64,000 nucleotides of DNA from Candidatus Obscuribacter phosphatis (GTDB lineage: Bacteria > Cyanobacteriota > Vampirovibrionia > Obscuribacterales > Obscuribacteraceae), in the NCBI GenBank assembly GCA_001899315.1, contig MOYA01000001.1:2558529-2622528 (forward strand), written 5' to 3'. A program made the translations under genes and the position numbers. The notes below the pieces were generated by a model. That model did no database searches, was not told the origin of the DNA, and saw only the letters and a list, made by a program, of their open reading frames with translations. The stretch's first letter is position 1; each line of letters starts with the position of its first letter. Shown here one piece after another: positions 8,237-16,680 of the stretch.

Positions 8237-9205
8237 ATGTGGTGCCGGGAAATGGGACGCCCAACTCCAGCCGATTATTTGAACCGTGCACTTGCAATCA
8301 TTGAGGCTAGAGCACTCCGCAGTGGCGAAGTCGATTGGAAATCTGTGCGAGCGAAAACTAGCGAGTTGGCTGCCGACGCAAAAAACTCAGCGGATACGTA
8401 CCACGCAATCAACTTCGCGCTTGAACAACTAAAGGACCAGCACAGCTTTCTCGTGGGACGAAACGGGCAAGGAACAAAGACACAAACTAAAGCTGACTCT
8501 AACGTCGACTTGCCAAAGCGATTGCATCGTCCCGATATTATTCGAAAAGACGCACAGGAATTTGGATTCTTATTGGTCGAGCAGTCGGGCGCTTCATCAC
8601 AGAGCACCAAAGCCCAATCATACGCACGTCGGCTCCAGGAAAGAATCAGCAACGCTTTGATAAGCAAACCTTCCGGGTGGATAGTAGATCTACGCGGAAA
8701 TGGTGGCGGTAACATGTGGCCGATGATTGTAGGAGTTGGGCCCGTTCTAGGCAGTGGGACGCTTGGATACTTTCAATACAGCAACGTGGCAGTCCCATGG
8801 TTCTATAGCAATGGGCAGTCGGGAGTGGACAACGCTAGGGGCAGGTGCGTCAACTTCAAAGTGTCAGATAGTCTGCCGGATTGTGCGCAGAACGTTTCAG
8901 TAGCGATCTTGATCGACAAACGAACTGCGAGCTCCGGCGAAGCGGTGGCAATTTCTTTCCGAGGCCGCTCACATTCCCGTTTCTTTGGGGAGCATACCTG
9001 CGGCTTATCAACGTCCAACGAATCCTTTCGACTATCTGATGGCGCAACTCTTTACGTAACGACGTCTGTCGAAGCTGACCGCAACCATAATATTTACGAT
9101 AGGGGTATTGCGCCTGACAACCCGGTCAAGCAAGGAAACATACCGCTGGGCGATGTGAATGATCCAGTCATTCAGAGAGCTCTTGAATGGCTTGCCAAAT
9201 GTTAG
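8237..9205 (+). CDS. S41-family (tail-specific protease-like) peptidase
   Basis: The 322-aa protein carries the S41 peptidase core. GWIVDLRGNGGGNMWPM is the conserved strand-loop near the active site, and IDKRTASSGEAVAISFRG holds the nucleophilic serine (SSGE context). RFFGEHTCGLSTSNESFRLSDGA and the closing GIAPDNPV motif are typical of S41 proteins. The N-terminal helical part (ADYLNRALAIIEARAL) is the usual prodomain, but there is no signal peptide or PDZ domain. Most relatives are exported, so the gene may have lost its 5' end at the tRNA-like junction just upstream. The first ATG is 8237; ATG 8252 is equally possible. Confidence 0.8.
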   Translation: MWCREMGRPTPADYLNRALAIIEARALRSGEVDWKSVRAKTSELAADAKNSADTYHAINFALEQLKDQHSFLVGRNGQGTKTQTKADSNVDLPKRLHRPDIIRKDAQEFGFLLVEQSGASSQSTKAQSYARRLQERISNALISKPSGWIVDLRGNGGGNMWPMIVGVGPVLGSGTLGYFQYSNVAVPWFYSNGQSGVDNARGRCVNFKVSDSLPDCAQNVSVAILIDKRTASSGEAVAISFRGRSHSRFFGEHTCGLSTSNESFRLSDGATLYVTTSVEADRNHNIYDRGIAPDNPVKQGNIPLGDVNDPVIQRALEWLAKC

Positions 9206-9275
9206 TCTTTAAGCTTGCCGTGCCCACTGGTAGGGAGGGCATAATGTACATGTTTCTCAGGTCAGGTCAAATGTC

Positions 9276-11465
9276 ATGCTCGAAGTAAAGAAGATCGAAT
9301 TGCAAGATGAGAAAAACATCGACGATTCCAAAACGCGCAGCAGCGGTAGCACCACCCTCGACGACATTGAGCAATTTGAGTCGGATCTCTGGCAGGCCGC
9401 AGACAACCTTCGAGCCAACTCGAAACTAACATCAAGCGACTATTTTATGCCGGTGTTGGGCGTGATTTTCCTGCGCCACGCTACCAATCGGTTCAACGTC
9501 GCGCATCGCCAGATCGAGGCTGACCAAGCGAACGGCAGGATGCCAAAACGCAAAGTGTTGCCCGCGGACTACATTGCGCGTCGGGCACTTTACCTTCCGG
9601 AAGATGCCCAGTATGACTGGATCATGCAGCAAGCATCTATAGGCGGTGCTGATCTTCCTAAACTCATCACTAGCGCGATGACAGCGATTGAAGAGTCTTT
9701 TGAACCTCTCGACGGCGTCCTACCGAAGGATTACGGAATTTTCGAAACCAAAGTTCTCGAAGACCTAATGCGCTTGTTCAACAGCGAGCTCATCAAAAAT
9801 GCCTCCGGTGACGTGTTCGGCCGCATTTATGAATATTTCCTCGCTAAGTTCTCTATTCAAAAGGCTCATGACAACGGTGAGTTCTTTACGCCTTCCTCGA
9901 TCGTCCAAACAATCGTGAATGTTATTGAACCGGATCATGGCACCATCCTCGATCCCGCTTGCGGCTCTGGTGGCATGTTCGTCCAATCAAGTCACTTCAT
10001 TGAACACGAAGGCGGAGATACCGCAAAGAAGGTGGTTTTCTACGGGCAAGAAAAGAATCGGGACACTATACGCATCGCGAAAATGAATCTCGCGGTGCAC
10101 GGACTGGAAGGTAAAATCGCCGAGGCAATAACTTACTACGAGGACGAACACACTCTCGTTGGCAAATGTGATTTCGTCATGGCTAATCCACCGTTCAATG
10201 TGGACCTCGTCGATGCGAAACGGGTTGAAGGCGATCCCCGCCTCCCCTTTGGTCTGCCCGGAGTAAACAAGGACAAGAAAGTCAGTAACGGAAACTATCT
10301 GTGGATCTCATATTTCTGGAGCTATCTTAACAACAAGGGCCGTGCGGGATTTGTCATGTCGTCACAAGCATCAAGTGCCGGGCACGGCGAAAAAGACGTC
10401 CGTCAAAAAATAGTTGAGACCGGCGATGTAGATGTGATGATCTCGATCCGCTCCAATTTCTTCTACACGCGTTCGGTACCCTGCGAGCTATGGTTTTTCG
10501 ACCGTGGCAGACCTTCGGAGCGCAAGAACAAGGTGCTAATGCTTGACGCACGCAATGTGTACCGCAAAGTTACTCGAAAAATATTTGATTTTTCTCCAGA
10601 GCAAATGAAAAACTTGGCGGCGATCGTTTGGCTTTACCGCGGCCAGCAAAACCGGTTTCTCATGCTGGTGAAGGAATATCTCAGCTACGTTTGTGCTGAG
10701 AGCGCATTTATTCCCCGCGCGCTCGCTTCCTTCGATTCTACGCTCTTTGACTTGCTTGGCTCGTTTGATTTGCTGGCTAAGGCTCTAGCAAAGAATACCA
10801 ATATTGATACAGAACAAAAGAAGATTCTATCTGGGGCTGTCACACAACTACGAGAAACTTCCACACTCTATAAGGCTGACGCTCAGCGCCTCTTGTCGAA
10901 TTTGGCCGCCTATAGCGAGAAGTATGGCAGTGCCCCACTTCCAGACAACAAATCTCAGCATACTGCTCGAAGGACTTTTGATCCAATTACGGAGACGATC
11001 CGGGGTCTAATGAAGCAGGTGGATTTGCTCTACAAACTAACCGCTCGTGCTGCTGATCTTGGTTCCTTACTTGCTGCGGATGAATCGATCTCGGCCAGCT
11101 ATGATCGCCGAGGCACGCTTCGGTTGGTGAAGAAGTTAGAGGAAGAACGTAAGACTGCAGTCGAGCAATTAAAGCACGCGATTTACTTCCATCGACAGGT
11201 TGCGTGGCTACAAGATCGCTTCCCGGACGCGGTGCTCGCCGATGTACCCGGACTCGTAAAGCTCGTAGATCACAAAGATATAGAAAATGCCGAATGGAGT
11301 CTCGCCCCGGGACTCTATGTGGGTGTTGCTCCTCCGGAAGTGGACGAGGATTTCGATTTCGAGCAAACTCTTCGCGATATTCACACCGAAATGGTCGATC
11401 TCAACAAGGAAGCTGCAGAGTTAGCAGCTAAGATTCAGGAGAACTTTGAGGGGATGGGAATATGA
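9276..11465 (+). CDS. hsdM: Type I restriction-modification methyltransferase subunit
   Basis: This is an N6-adenine DNA methyltransferase subunit of a type I R-M system. An N-terminal HsdM helical domain (FESDLWQAADNLRANSKLTS, about 27-46) precedes the catalytic domain with the SAM-binding motif ILDPACGSGGMFVQS (about 225-240) and the catalytic NPPF motif (MANPPFN, about 305). At 729 aa it is longer than classic HsdM (~500-550 aa). The extra C-terminal ~250 residues are helical and rich in Glu/Lys, and probably contact HsdS. Its stop overlaps the hsdS start (ATGA at 11462), so translation is coupled. Confidence 0.95.
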   Translation: MLEVKKIELQDEKNIDDSKTRSSGSTTLDDIEQFESDLWQAADNLRANSKLTSSDYFMPVLGVIFLRHATNRFNVAHRQIEADQANGRMPKRKVLPADYIARRALYLPEDAQYDWIMQQASIGGADLPKLITSAMTAIEESFEPLDGVLPKDYGIFETKVLEDLMRLFNSELIKNASGDVFGRIYEYFLAKFSIQKAHDNGEFFTPSSIVQTIVNVIEPDHGTILDPACGSGGMFVQSSHFIEHEGGDTAKKVVFYGQEKNRDTIRIAKMNLAVHGLEGKIAEAITYYEDEHTLVGKCDFVMANPPFNVDLVDAKRVEGDPRLPFGLPGVNKDKKVSNGNYLWISYFWSYLNNKGRAGFVMSSQASSAGHGEKDVRQKIVETGDVDVMISIRSNFFYTRSVPCELWFFDRGRPSERKNKVLMLDARNVYRKVTRKIFDFSPEQMKNLAAIVWLYRGQQNRFLMLVKEYLSYVCAESAFIPRALASFDSTLFDLLGSFDLLAKALAKNTNIDTEQKKILSGAVTQLRETSTLYKADAQRLLSNLAAYSEKYGSAPLPDNKSQHTARRTFDPITETIRGLMKQVDLLYKLTARAADLGSLLAADESISASYDRRGTLRLVKKLEEERKTAVEQLKHAIYFHRQVAWLQDRFPDAVLADVPGLVKLVDHKDIENAEWSLAPGLYVGVAPPEVDEDFDFEQTLRDIHTEMVDLNKEAAELAAKIQENFEGMGI

Positions 11466-12655
11466 AGTGGACCACGAAGTCCCTTGCGGAAGTGGCGGAC
11501 TTCTGTTTGGGAAAGATGTTGGACGACAAAAAGAACCGAGGAGAACCTCTTCCTTACCTGGCCAATGTCAATGTGCGTTGGGGTGAATTTCATCTCGAAA
11601 ATCTTCGAGAGATGCGGTTTGAGCATGACGAAATGGATCGCTACGGGCTGAAGTACGGCGACATCGTAATGTGTGAGGGGGGCGAACCGGGACGATGCGC
11701 AATATGGAAAGAGCCAGTGCCAGGAATGATGATCCAGAAAGCTCTTCATCGCATTCGCCCGCATGATTGCATTGATCATCGCTTCTTGTATTACACATTC
11801 TTGCATAAAGGAAAGACTGGTGAATTTGCTCCCTTATTTACAGGCGCGACTATCAAGCACCTTCCGCGTCAGCAGCTGGCCAAGCTTGAGATCGACTTCC
11901 CGCAGCTAGAAGTTCAGCGTCGCATTGCCGATTTCCTTTCCGCCTACGACAATCTGATTGAGAACAATCGGCGTCGAATGGCCTTGTTGGAAGATGCTTC
12001 GAGGCAATTGTATAAAGAGTGGTTTGTTCGGTTGCGCTTTCCCGGCCACGAACACACAAGTATAGTCCACGGTGTACCGGAGGCATGGGATCGAGTTCCT
12101 ACTCCGGATGCGATTTACGTCAATCCACCGACGCGATTATCAGATGAAGACGAGCATTGGTCCGTGGAGATGGCCGACCTGGATACAGACAGTATGGTTA
12201 TTCAACAGGCGACGCGGCGCGAAGGACGATCTGGAAGTAAGTTTCGCAACGGAGACACACTTTTTGCCCGCATAACACCATGCCTCGAAAATGGAAAGAC
12301 TGGGTTCGTCAACTTCATGGAAGATGGGGAAGTAGCTCGTGGCTCCACAGAATTTATCGTTCTTCGGTCTAAGCGCCTAACGCCCGAGTTTGTATATTGC
12401 CTTGCTCGCACCTACGAATTCCGCGAAAACGCAATCAGGAGTATGGTGGGTTCTTCTGGTCGGCAGCGTGTCCAGGAGAGCTGCTTCGACAAGTTCTTGG
12501 TCCTTGTCCCGCCAAGCACCTTGCTGGGCGTCTTTACCGAATGTGTAGAGCCTATGTTCCAGCAGATTAGAGTGCTTCATAGCATCAACCACAAACTCAA
12601 GACTGCCCGTGACCTGCTTCTGCCGCGATTGATGGGTGGGGAAATCGCTGTGTGA
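11462..12655 (+). CDS. hsdS: Type I restriction-modification specificity subunit
   Basis: The 397-aa HsdS recognises the bipartite target sequence. Two target-recognition domains are visible (about 1-150 and 200-345). Each is followed by a conserved helical spacer: LEVQRRIADFLSAYDNLIEN then RRRMALLEDASRQLYKEWF in the middle, and HKLKTARDLLLPRLMGGEI at the end. The start overlaps the hsdM stop by four bases. The specificity cannot be predicted by eye. Confidence 0.93.
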   Translation: MKWTTKSLAEVADFCLGKMLDDKKNRGEPLPYLANVNVRWGEFHLENLREMRFEHDEMDRYGLKYGDIVMCEGGEPGRCAIWKEPVPGMMIQKALHRIRPHDCIDHRFLYYTFLHKGKTGEFAPLFTGATIKHLPRQQLAKLEIDFPQLEVQRRIADFLSAYDNLIENNRRRMALLEDASRQLYKEWFVRLRFPGHEHTSIVHGVPEAWDRVPTPDAIYVNPPTRLSDEDEHWSVEMADLDTDSMVIQQATRREGRSGSKFRNGDTLFARITPCLENGKTGFVNFMEDGEVARGSTEFIVLRSKRLTPEFVYCLARTYEFRENAIRSMVGSSGRQRVQESCFDKFLVLVPPSTLLGVFTECVEPMFQQIRVLHSINHKLKTARDLLLPRLMGGEIAV

Positions 12656-12671
12656 TGGAAATGACGACGGC

Positions 12672-15600
12672 ATGATCACGGACATTAATAGCGAAGACCG
12701 GCTCGTCCAGAAGACCTTTGCGGACCATCTGGAAAAGTCTCTTGGATGGGACAGCATTTACGCTTATAATTCAGAAACCTTCGGTCCTGCTGGAACACTG
12801 GGGCGAGCGTCGGAGCGGGACGTGGTTTTAGTTCGCGACCTGCGCGCTGCCGTCGCACGGTTGAACCCCGACCTACCAGAAACCGCACGGGAACAGGCGA
12901 TCACCAAGCTGACGACGCATGACATAGCACGATCGCTCATTCAACACAATCGCGAATTTTACGGTTTCATTCGCAATGGAGTACCTGTGGAATGGCGAGA
13001 CGCATCGGGTGAAACTCGCTATGAGCATGCGCAAGTAATCGATTTTCAAAATCGCCCGGGAAACAACCGATTCCTTGCGGTTCGCGAATTAAAGATTCAG
13101 GGACTTCGGGTTCCTCACTACAATCGGCGCGCTGACTTAGTTTGTTTCATCAATGGTCTGCCAATCGTGTTCATTGAATTAAAGGCAGTCTACAGAAACA
13201 TCCGCGCTGGGTTCGACGACAATCTCACGGACTACCTAAGCGAACATAGTATCAATCACGCATTTCATCACAACGCCTTCTTAGTGGTAAGCAATGGCGA
13301 TAAGGCTCGCTATGGTTCGATCACTAGCAAATGGGATCACTTCGTTGAATGGAAGCGAAACGCGGAAACTGACAAAGCGCGGGTGGATGCTGAAGCCTTG
13401 CTAGACGGCATGTTGAAGCAAGAGAGGTTGCTCGACCTTCTCGAAAACTTTATCCTCTTCGATGATAGCCGCGCTGGCGGCACCCGCAAAGTTGTAGCTC
13501 GCAATCACCAAGTGCTCGGCGTAAACAATGCGGTCGCCTCCGTCAAGCGGCAGGAGGCACTGAAACGGGAAATTCCCCCGGAAAAGCGCTTGTTTGAATA
13601 TACCGTACCGATGCCGGAACTTCCACGAGCCGAAACGCCAGCTGTTCGGGAGGCAATACTCAAGTCCGAGATGAACAAGAGGGAGGAGTTTCTGTCTTTG
13701 ATCAAACGCTCACATCCAGACTTAGGGCGGTTGGGCGTGTTCTGGCATACGCAGGGCAGTGGAAAATCGTACTCAATGGCGTTCTTTGCCGAAAAGGTGC
13801 GCCGCGTTATCCCAGGCAATTTTACTTTCCTGGTCATGACTGATCGCGAGGATTTGGACGATCAGATCTGGCGCACTTTCATAGGTTGTGGTGTCACCGA
13901 TGAGAAGACTCCGCGCGCTGCCTCCGGTGAGAAACTCAAGGAACACCTGCACGGCAATCATCGCTTTATCTTCAGCCTGATCCACAAATTCAATAAGCCA
14001 GTAACGGAGCCTTACAGCACTCGTGACGATATCATCGTCGTTTCTGACGAGGCTCATCGCACTCAGGCGGGCAAGTTCGCCCGTAACATGCGGCTCGCAC
14101 TGCCGAACGCCTCGTTCATCGGATTTACTGGCACGCCATTGTTGAAGCATGACCAATTCACGAAACGTATCTTCGGAACTTACATTTCTAGATACGACTT
14201 CAAACGCTCCGAGGAAGATCGATCCACCGTCAAACTGATTTACGATAACCGTGGGGAGAAGCTCGGAATCGCGCGTCTCGATCTGAATGATCGGATCGCA
14301 GAAGCAATCGAGAAGGCGGAGCTAAATCCCGATCAACAGTCGTTGCTGGAGAAATTGCTTGGCAAAGACTATGAGGTTATTACTGCCGACGACCGGCTCG
14401 ACAAGCTCGCTGATGATTTCGTCGAACACTGCTCAACGAGGTGGCAGACTGGTAAGTCGATGTTTGTTTGCATAGACAAAATTACTTGCGGTCGCATGTT
14501 CACTCGCATCCAGCCCCGTTGGGAGGCTAAGCTCGCGGACTTGAAAGCGCTGATCACGATAAAGGAAGCCGAACTCAAGATCGCTACTGATTCGGATGTA
14601 CAGGAACGCCTCGGAAATGAGATCGAGTCGCTGCGCGGCCAGGCGCAGTGGATGGAAAGCACCATCATCCAAATCATCATCAGCGAGGCGCAAAACGAGG
14701 TGCGTGACTTCGCGAAATGGAAAGTCGATATTATTCCGCATCGGACGATCATGAAGACCGGATTCCATACCCCGGATGGCAGGCGGGTGGGAGTCGACGA
14801 TGCCTTTAAGGACCCGAAGCATCCATTCCGTATTGCAATCGTTTGCGCCATGTGGCTGACGGGCTTTGATGTGGAATGTCTTGCCACTTTGTACATAGAC
14901 AAGCCGATGAAGGCACATAATCTGATGCAGGCCATTGCTCGTGCTAACCGCGTTTTTCCGGGCAAAGATTGCGGCGTGATAGCGGATTACAACGGCATGC
15001 TCAAAAGTCTGCAAAAGGCGCTTGCACAATACGCGCTTGGGGATGATGACGCTGGCGGCGATGACGAAATTGTAGCCCCCATCGAGGTGCTCGTTGCCGC
15101 ACTTCTCCAGGCGATTGAGGAAAGCGAGAAACATCTTCTCGGACTTGGGTTTGATGCACTCCGGCTGCGAGGTGCAACTGGATTCACACGGATCGAAGCT
15201 TTGCGGGATGCCGTCGACGCTTTATACACCTCGGACGAAGCGAAACGCCGATTCGAAATCATGGCCCGTCAGGTCTTCATTCGTTTCAAGGCTTTGTTGA
15301 TGGAGCCTAGCGCATTCACTTACGCGGAGCGCCACGATAACATCGAGGCGATCTACAAGAAGCTTGAGGAAAAACGCGACACTGCCGACGTGACGGAAGT
15401 GCTAAAGCAACTGCACCGGATCGTTAACGAAGCTATACGTGCGGCAGCTCCTGGAGAGGATCGTGCGCAATCTTTGACTGTAGATCTCAGTCAGATTGAT
15501 TTCGAAAAGCTGCGCGAAGAATTCGCCAGCAAGGTGCGCCGCAAACATGCTGCTGTTCAAGACATTCGCGATGTCGTCGAGAAGAAGTTGGCCGATATGC

Positions 15601-16070
15601 TTGCACGCAATCCCCTGCGAATGGACTACTACAAGAAGTATCAGGAGATCATCGCTGATTACAATCGCGAAAAGGATCGCTCCACTGTCGAGCAAACATT
15701 TGCGCAGCTCGTCGCCTTAGCTGCGACACTAGATGAGGAGCAAAAGCGTGCAGCCAAAGAGGGATTGAGCGACGACGAATTGGCCCTCTTCGATCTTCTC
15801 TTTCGTGAGAGCATCACCAAGACGGATCGCGAACGCCTCAAACAAGCTAGCAAGAGCCTGCTGGATTCGCTCCGAACACTGCTTAAGCCGATGCCAACTT
15901 GGACGAAGAATAGCGCCACCCAAGCACAAGTTCGTGTGTTCATTCTGGACAGCCTCTATCAGAACCTGCCTCAGCCGCCATTCACCGATAACGACATAGA
16001 GCAGGCGACCGAGAACGTCTACAACTTCATCTGGGCAAAAAGCTTGGACGCGGATGCGACGTGGGTTTGA
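12672..16070 (+). CDS. hsdR: Type I restriction endonuclease/translocase subunit
   Basis: HsdR cleaves DNA after ATP-driven translocation. The N-terminal nuclease region contains RRADLVCFINGLPIVFIELK (about 155-175), matching the D...ExK catalytic pattern. The SF2 translocase follows: Walker A FWHTQGSGKSYSM (GSGKS about 362-366), VVSDEAHRTQ (DEAH box) and GFTGTPL. Motor 2 contains WLTGFDVECLATLYIDKPM and QAIARANRVF. The C-terminal half is helical. I use ATG 12672 (MITDINSED), 16 bases after hsdS, since the longer reading from 12636 lies inside hsdS. About 1132 aa, within the normal range of long HsdR proteins. Confidence 0.95.
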   Translation: MITDINSEDRLVQKTFADHLEKSLGWDSIYAYNSETFGPAGTLGRASERDVVLVRDLRAAVARLNPDLPETAREQAITKLTTHDIARSLIQHNREFYGFIRNGVPVEWRDASGETRYEHAQVIDFQNRPGNNRFLAVRELKIQGLRVPHYNRRADLVCFINGLPIVFIELKAVYRNIRAGFDDNLTDYLSEHSINHAFHHNAFLVVSNGDKARYGSITSKWDHFVEWKRNAETDKARVDAEALLDGMLKQERLLDLLENFILFDDSRAGGTRKVVARNHQVLGVNNAVASVKRQEALKREIPPEKRLFEYTVPMPELPRAETPAVREAILKSEMNKREEFLSLIKRSHPDLGRLGVFWHTQGSGKSYSMAFFAEKVRRVIPGNFTFLVMTDREDLDDQIWRTFIGCGVTDEKTPRAASGEKLKEHLHGNHRFIFSLIHKFNKPVTEPYSTRDDIIVVSDEAHRTQAGKFARNMRLALPNASFIGFTGTPLLKHDQFTKRIFGTYISRYDFKRSEEDRSTVKLIYDNRGEKLGIARLDLNDRIAEAIEKAELNPDQQSLLEKLLGKDYEVITADDRLDKLADDFVEHCSTRWQTGKSMFVCIDKITCGRMFTRIQPRWEAKLADLKALITIKEAELKIATDSDVQERLGNEIESLRGQAQWMESTIIQIIISEAQNEVRDFAKWKVDIIPHRTIMKTGFHTPDGRRVGVDDAFKDPKHPFRIAIVCAMWLTGFDVECLATLYIDKPMKAHNLMQAIARANRVFPGKDCGVIADYNGMLKSLQKALAQYALGDDDAGGDDEIVAPIEVLVAALLQAIEESEKHLLGLGFDALRLRGATGFTRIEALRDAVDALYTSDEAKRRFEIMARQVFIRFKALLMEPSAFTYAERHDNIEAIYKKLEEKRDTADVTEVLKQLHRIVNEAIRAAAPGEDRAQSLTVDLSQIDFEKLREEFASKVRRKHAAVQDIRDVVEKKLADMLARNPLRMDYYKKYQEIIADYNREKDRSTVEQTFAQLVALAATLDEEQKRAAKEGLSDDELALFDLLFRESITKTDRERLKQASKSLLDSLRTLLKPMPTWTKNSATQAQVRVFILDSLYQNLPQPPFTDNDIEQATENVYNFIWAKSLDADATWV

Positions 16071-16157
16071 ATCAAACCAGTCGACTTATGCTCTAGTCAC
16101 GGCGATACTACATGTGGTGCTGCTGCGAGCAGTCGACTTGGTCTGTTAATTCGGCAC

Positions 16158-16664
16158 TTACTCAGGCCGAAAAGCCGCTTCACCAGGTCGAGCATGAATC
16201 CACAGTTCTAATGGCAAGTGTCCGGCATTGAGCCCCAATATAAATTGAGCCTTTTCCTCGGCCTCTGTGCCATACACCAAGTAAATACATCGTTTGTATC
16301 CGAAGCCCAAGAATCGCTCGAATGTCTGCAAATCCTTGATGATGCCTGCTCTTCTTGCGGTGCAGGGCTTAATTTCAATGATTGCAAAATTTCGATGAGT
16401 TCCGGGCTCATGAACCAAGAGGTCAGGCTGAAGACCGCCTTCAGGAAAGTATGGATGGCCTTGCTTGTCAATTTCACCGTTCAGCGCATACGGTGTCTCG
16501 ATCTTATCCCACTCTACTCTAAGCTGGTGATATAGCTCGTAACAGTAGACGCGCTCTCGGTAGATAGTACGCGCGCGGCCATTCTCGGTTACGACAGGAA
16601 GCAAGAAGAATTTCCCGGGAATTGCTTGGGTCGCAGTTTGAAGTAATTCTTCGAATTCTTGCAC
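16158..16664 (-). CDS. Small PD-(D/E)XK nuclease-like protein
   Basis: This 168-aa protein has the pattern of a PD-(D/E)XK fold: GGLQPDLLVHEPG (the PD half-site, about 78-90) and FAIIEIKPCTA (the ExK half-site, about 93-104), then helices and an IYLVYGTEAEE strand. The fold is common in restriction and defence nucleases. It lies 16 bases downstream of the large ATPase gene on the same strand and is convergent to hsdR, so it probably belongs with the ATPase. Whether it is an active nuclease is inference. Confidence 0.65.
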   Translation of the reverse strand: MQEFEELLQTATQAIPGKFFLLPVVTENGRARTIYRERVYCYELYHQLRVEWDKIETPYALNGEIDKQGHPYFPEGGLQPDLLVHEPGTHRNFAIIEIKPCTARRAGIIKDLQTFERFLGFGYKRCIYLVYGTEAEEKAQFILGLNAGHLPLELWIHARPGEAAFRPE

Positions 16665-16680
16665 GCTCTATAGCTCCGGC

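Noticed and set aside
14433-15134. 233-codon leftward frame inside hsdR
   Set aside because: It lies wholly antisense to an intact, well-conserved gene and has no recognisable motif.
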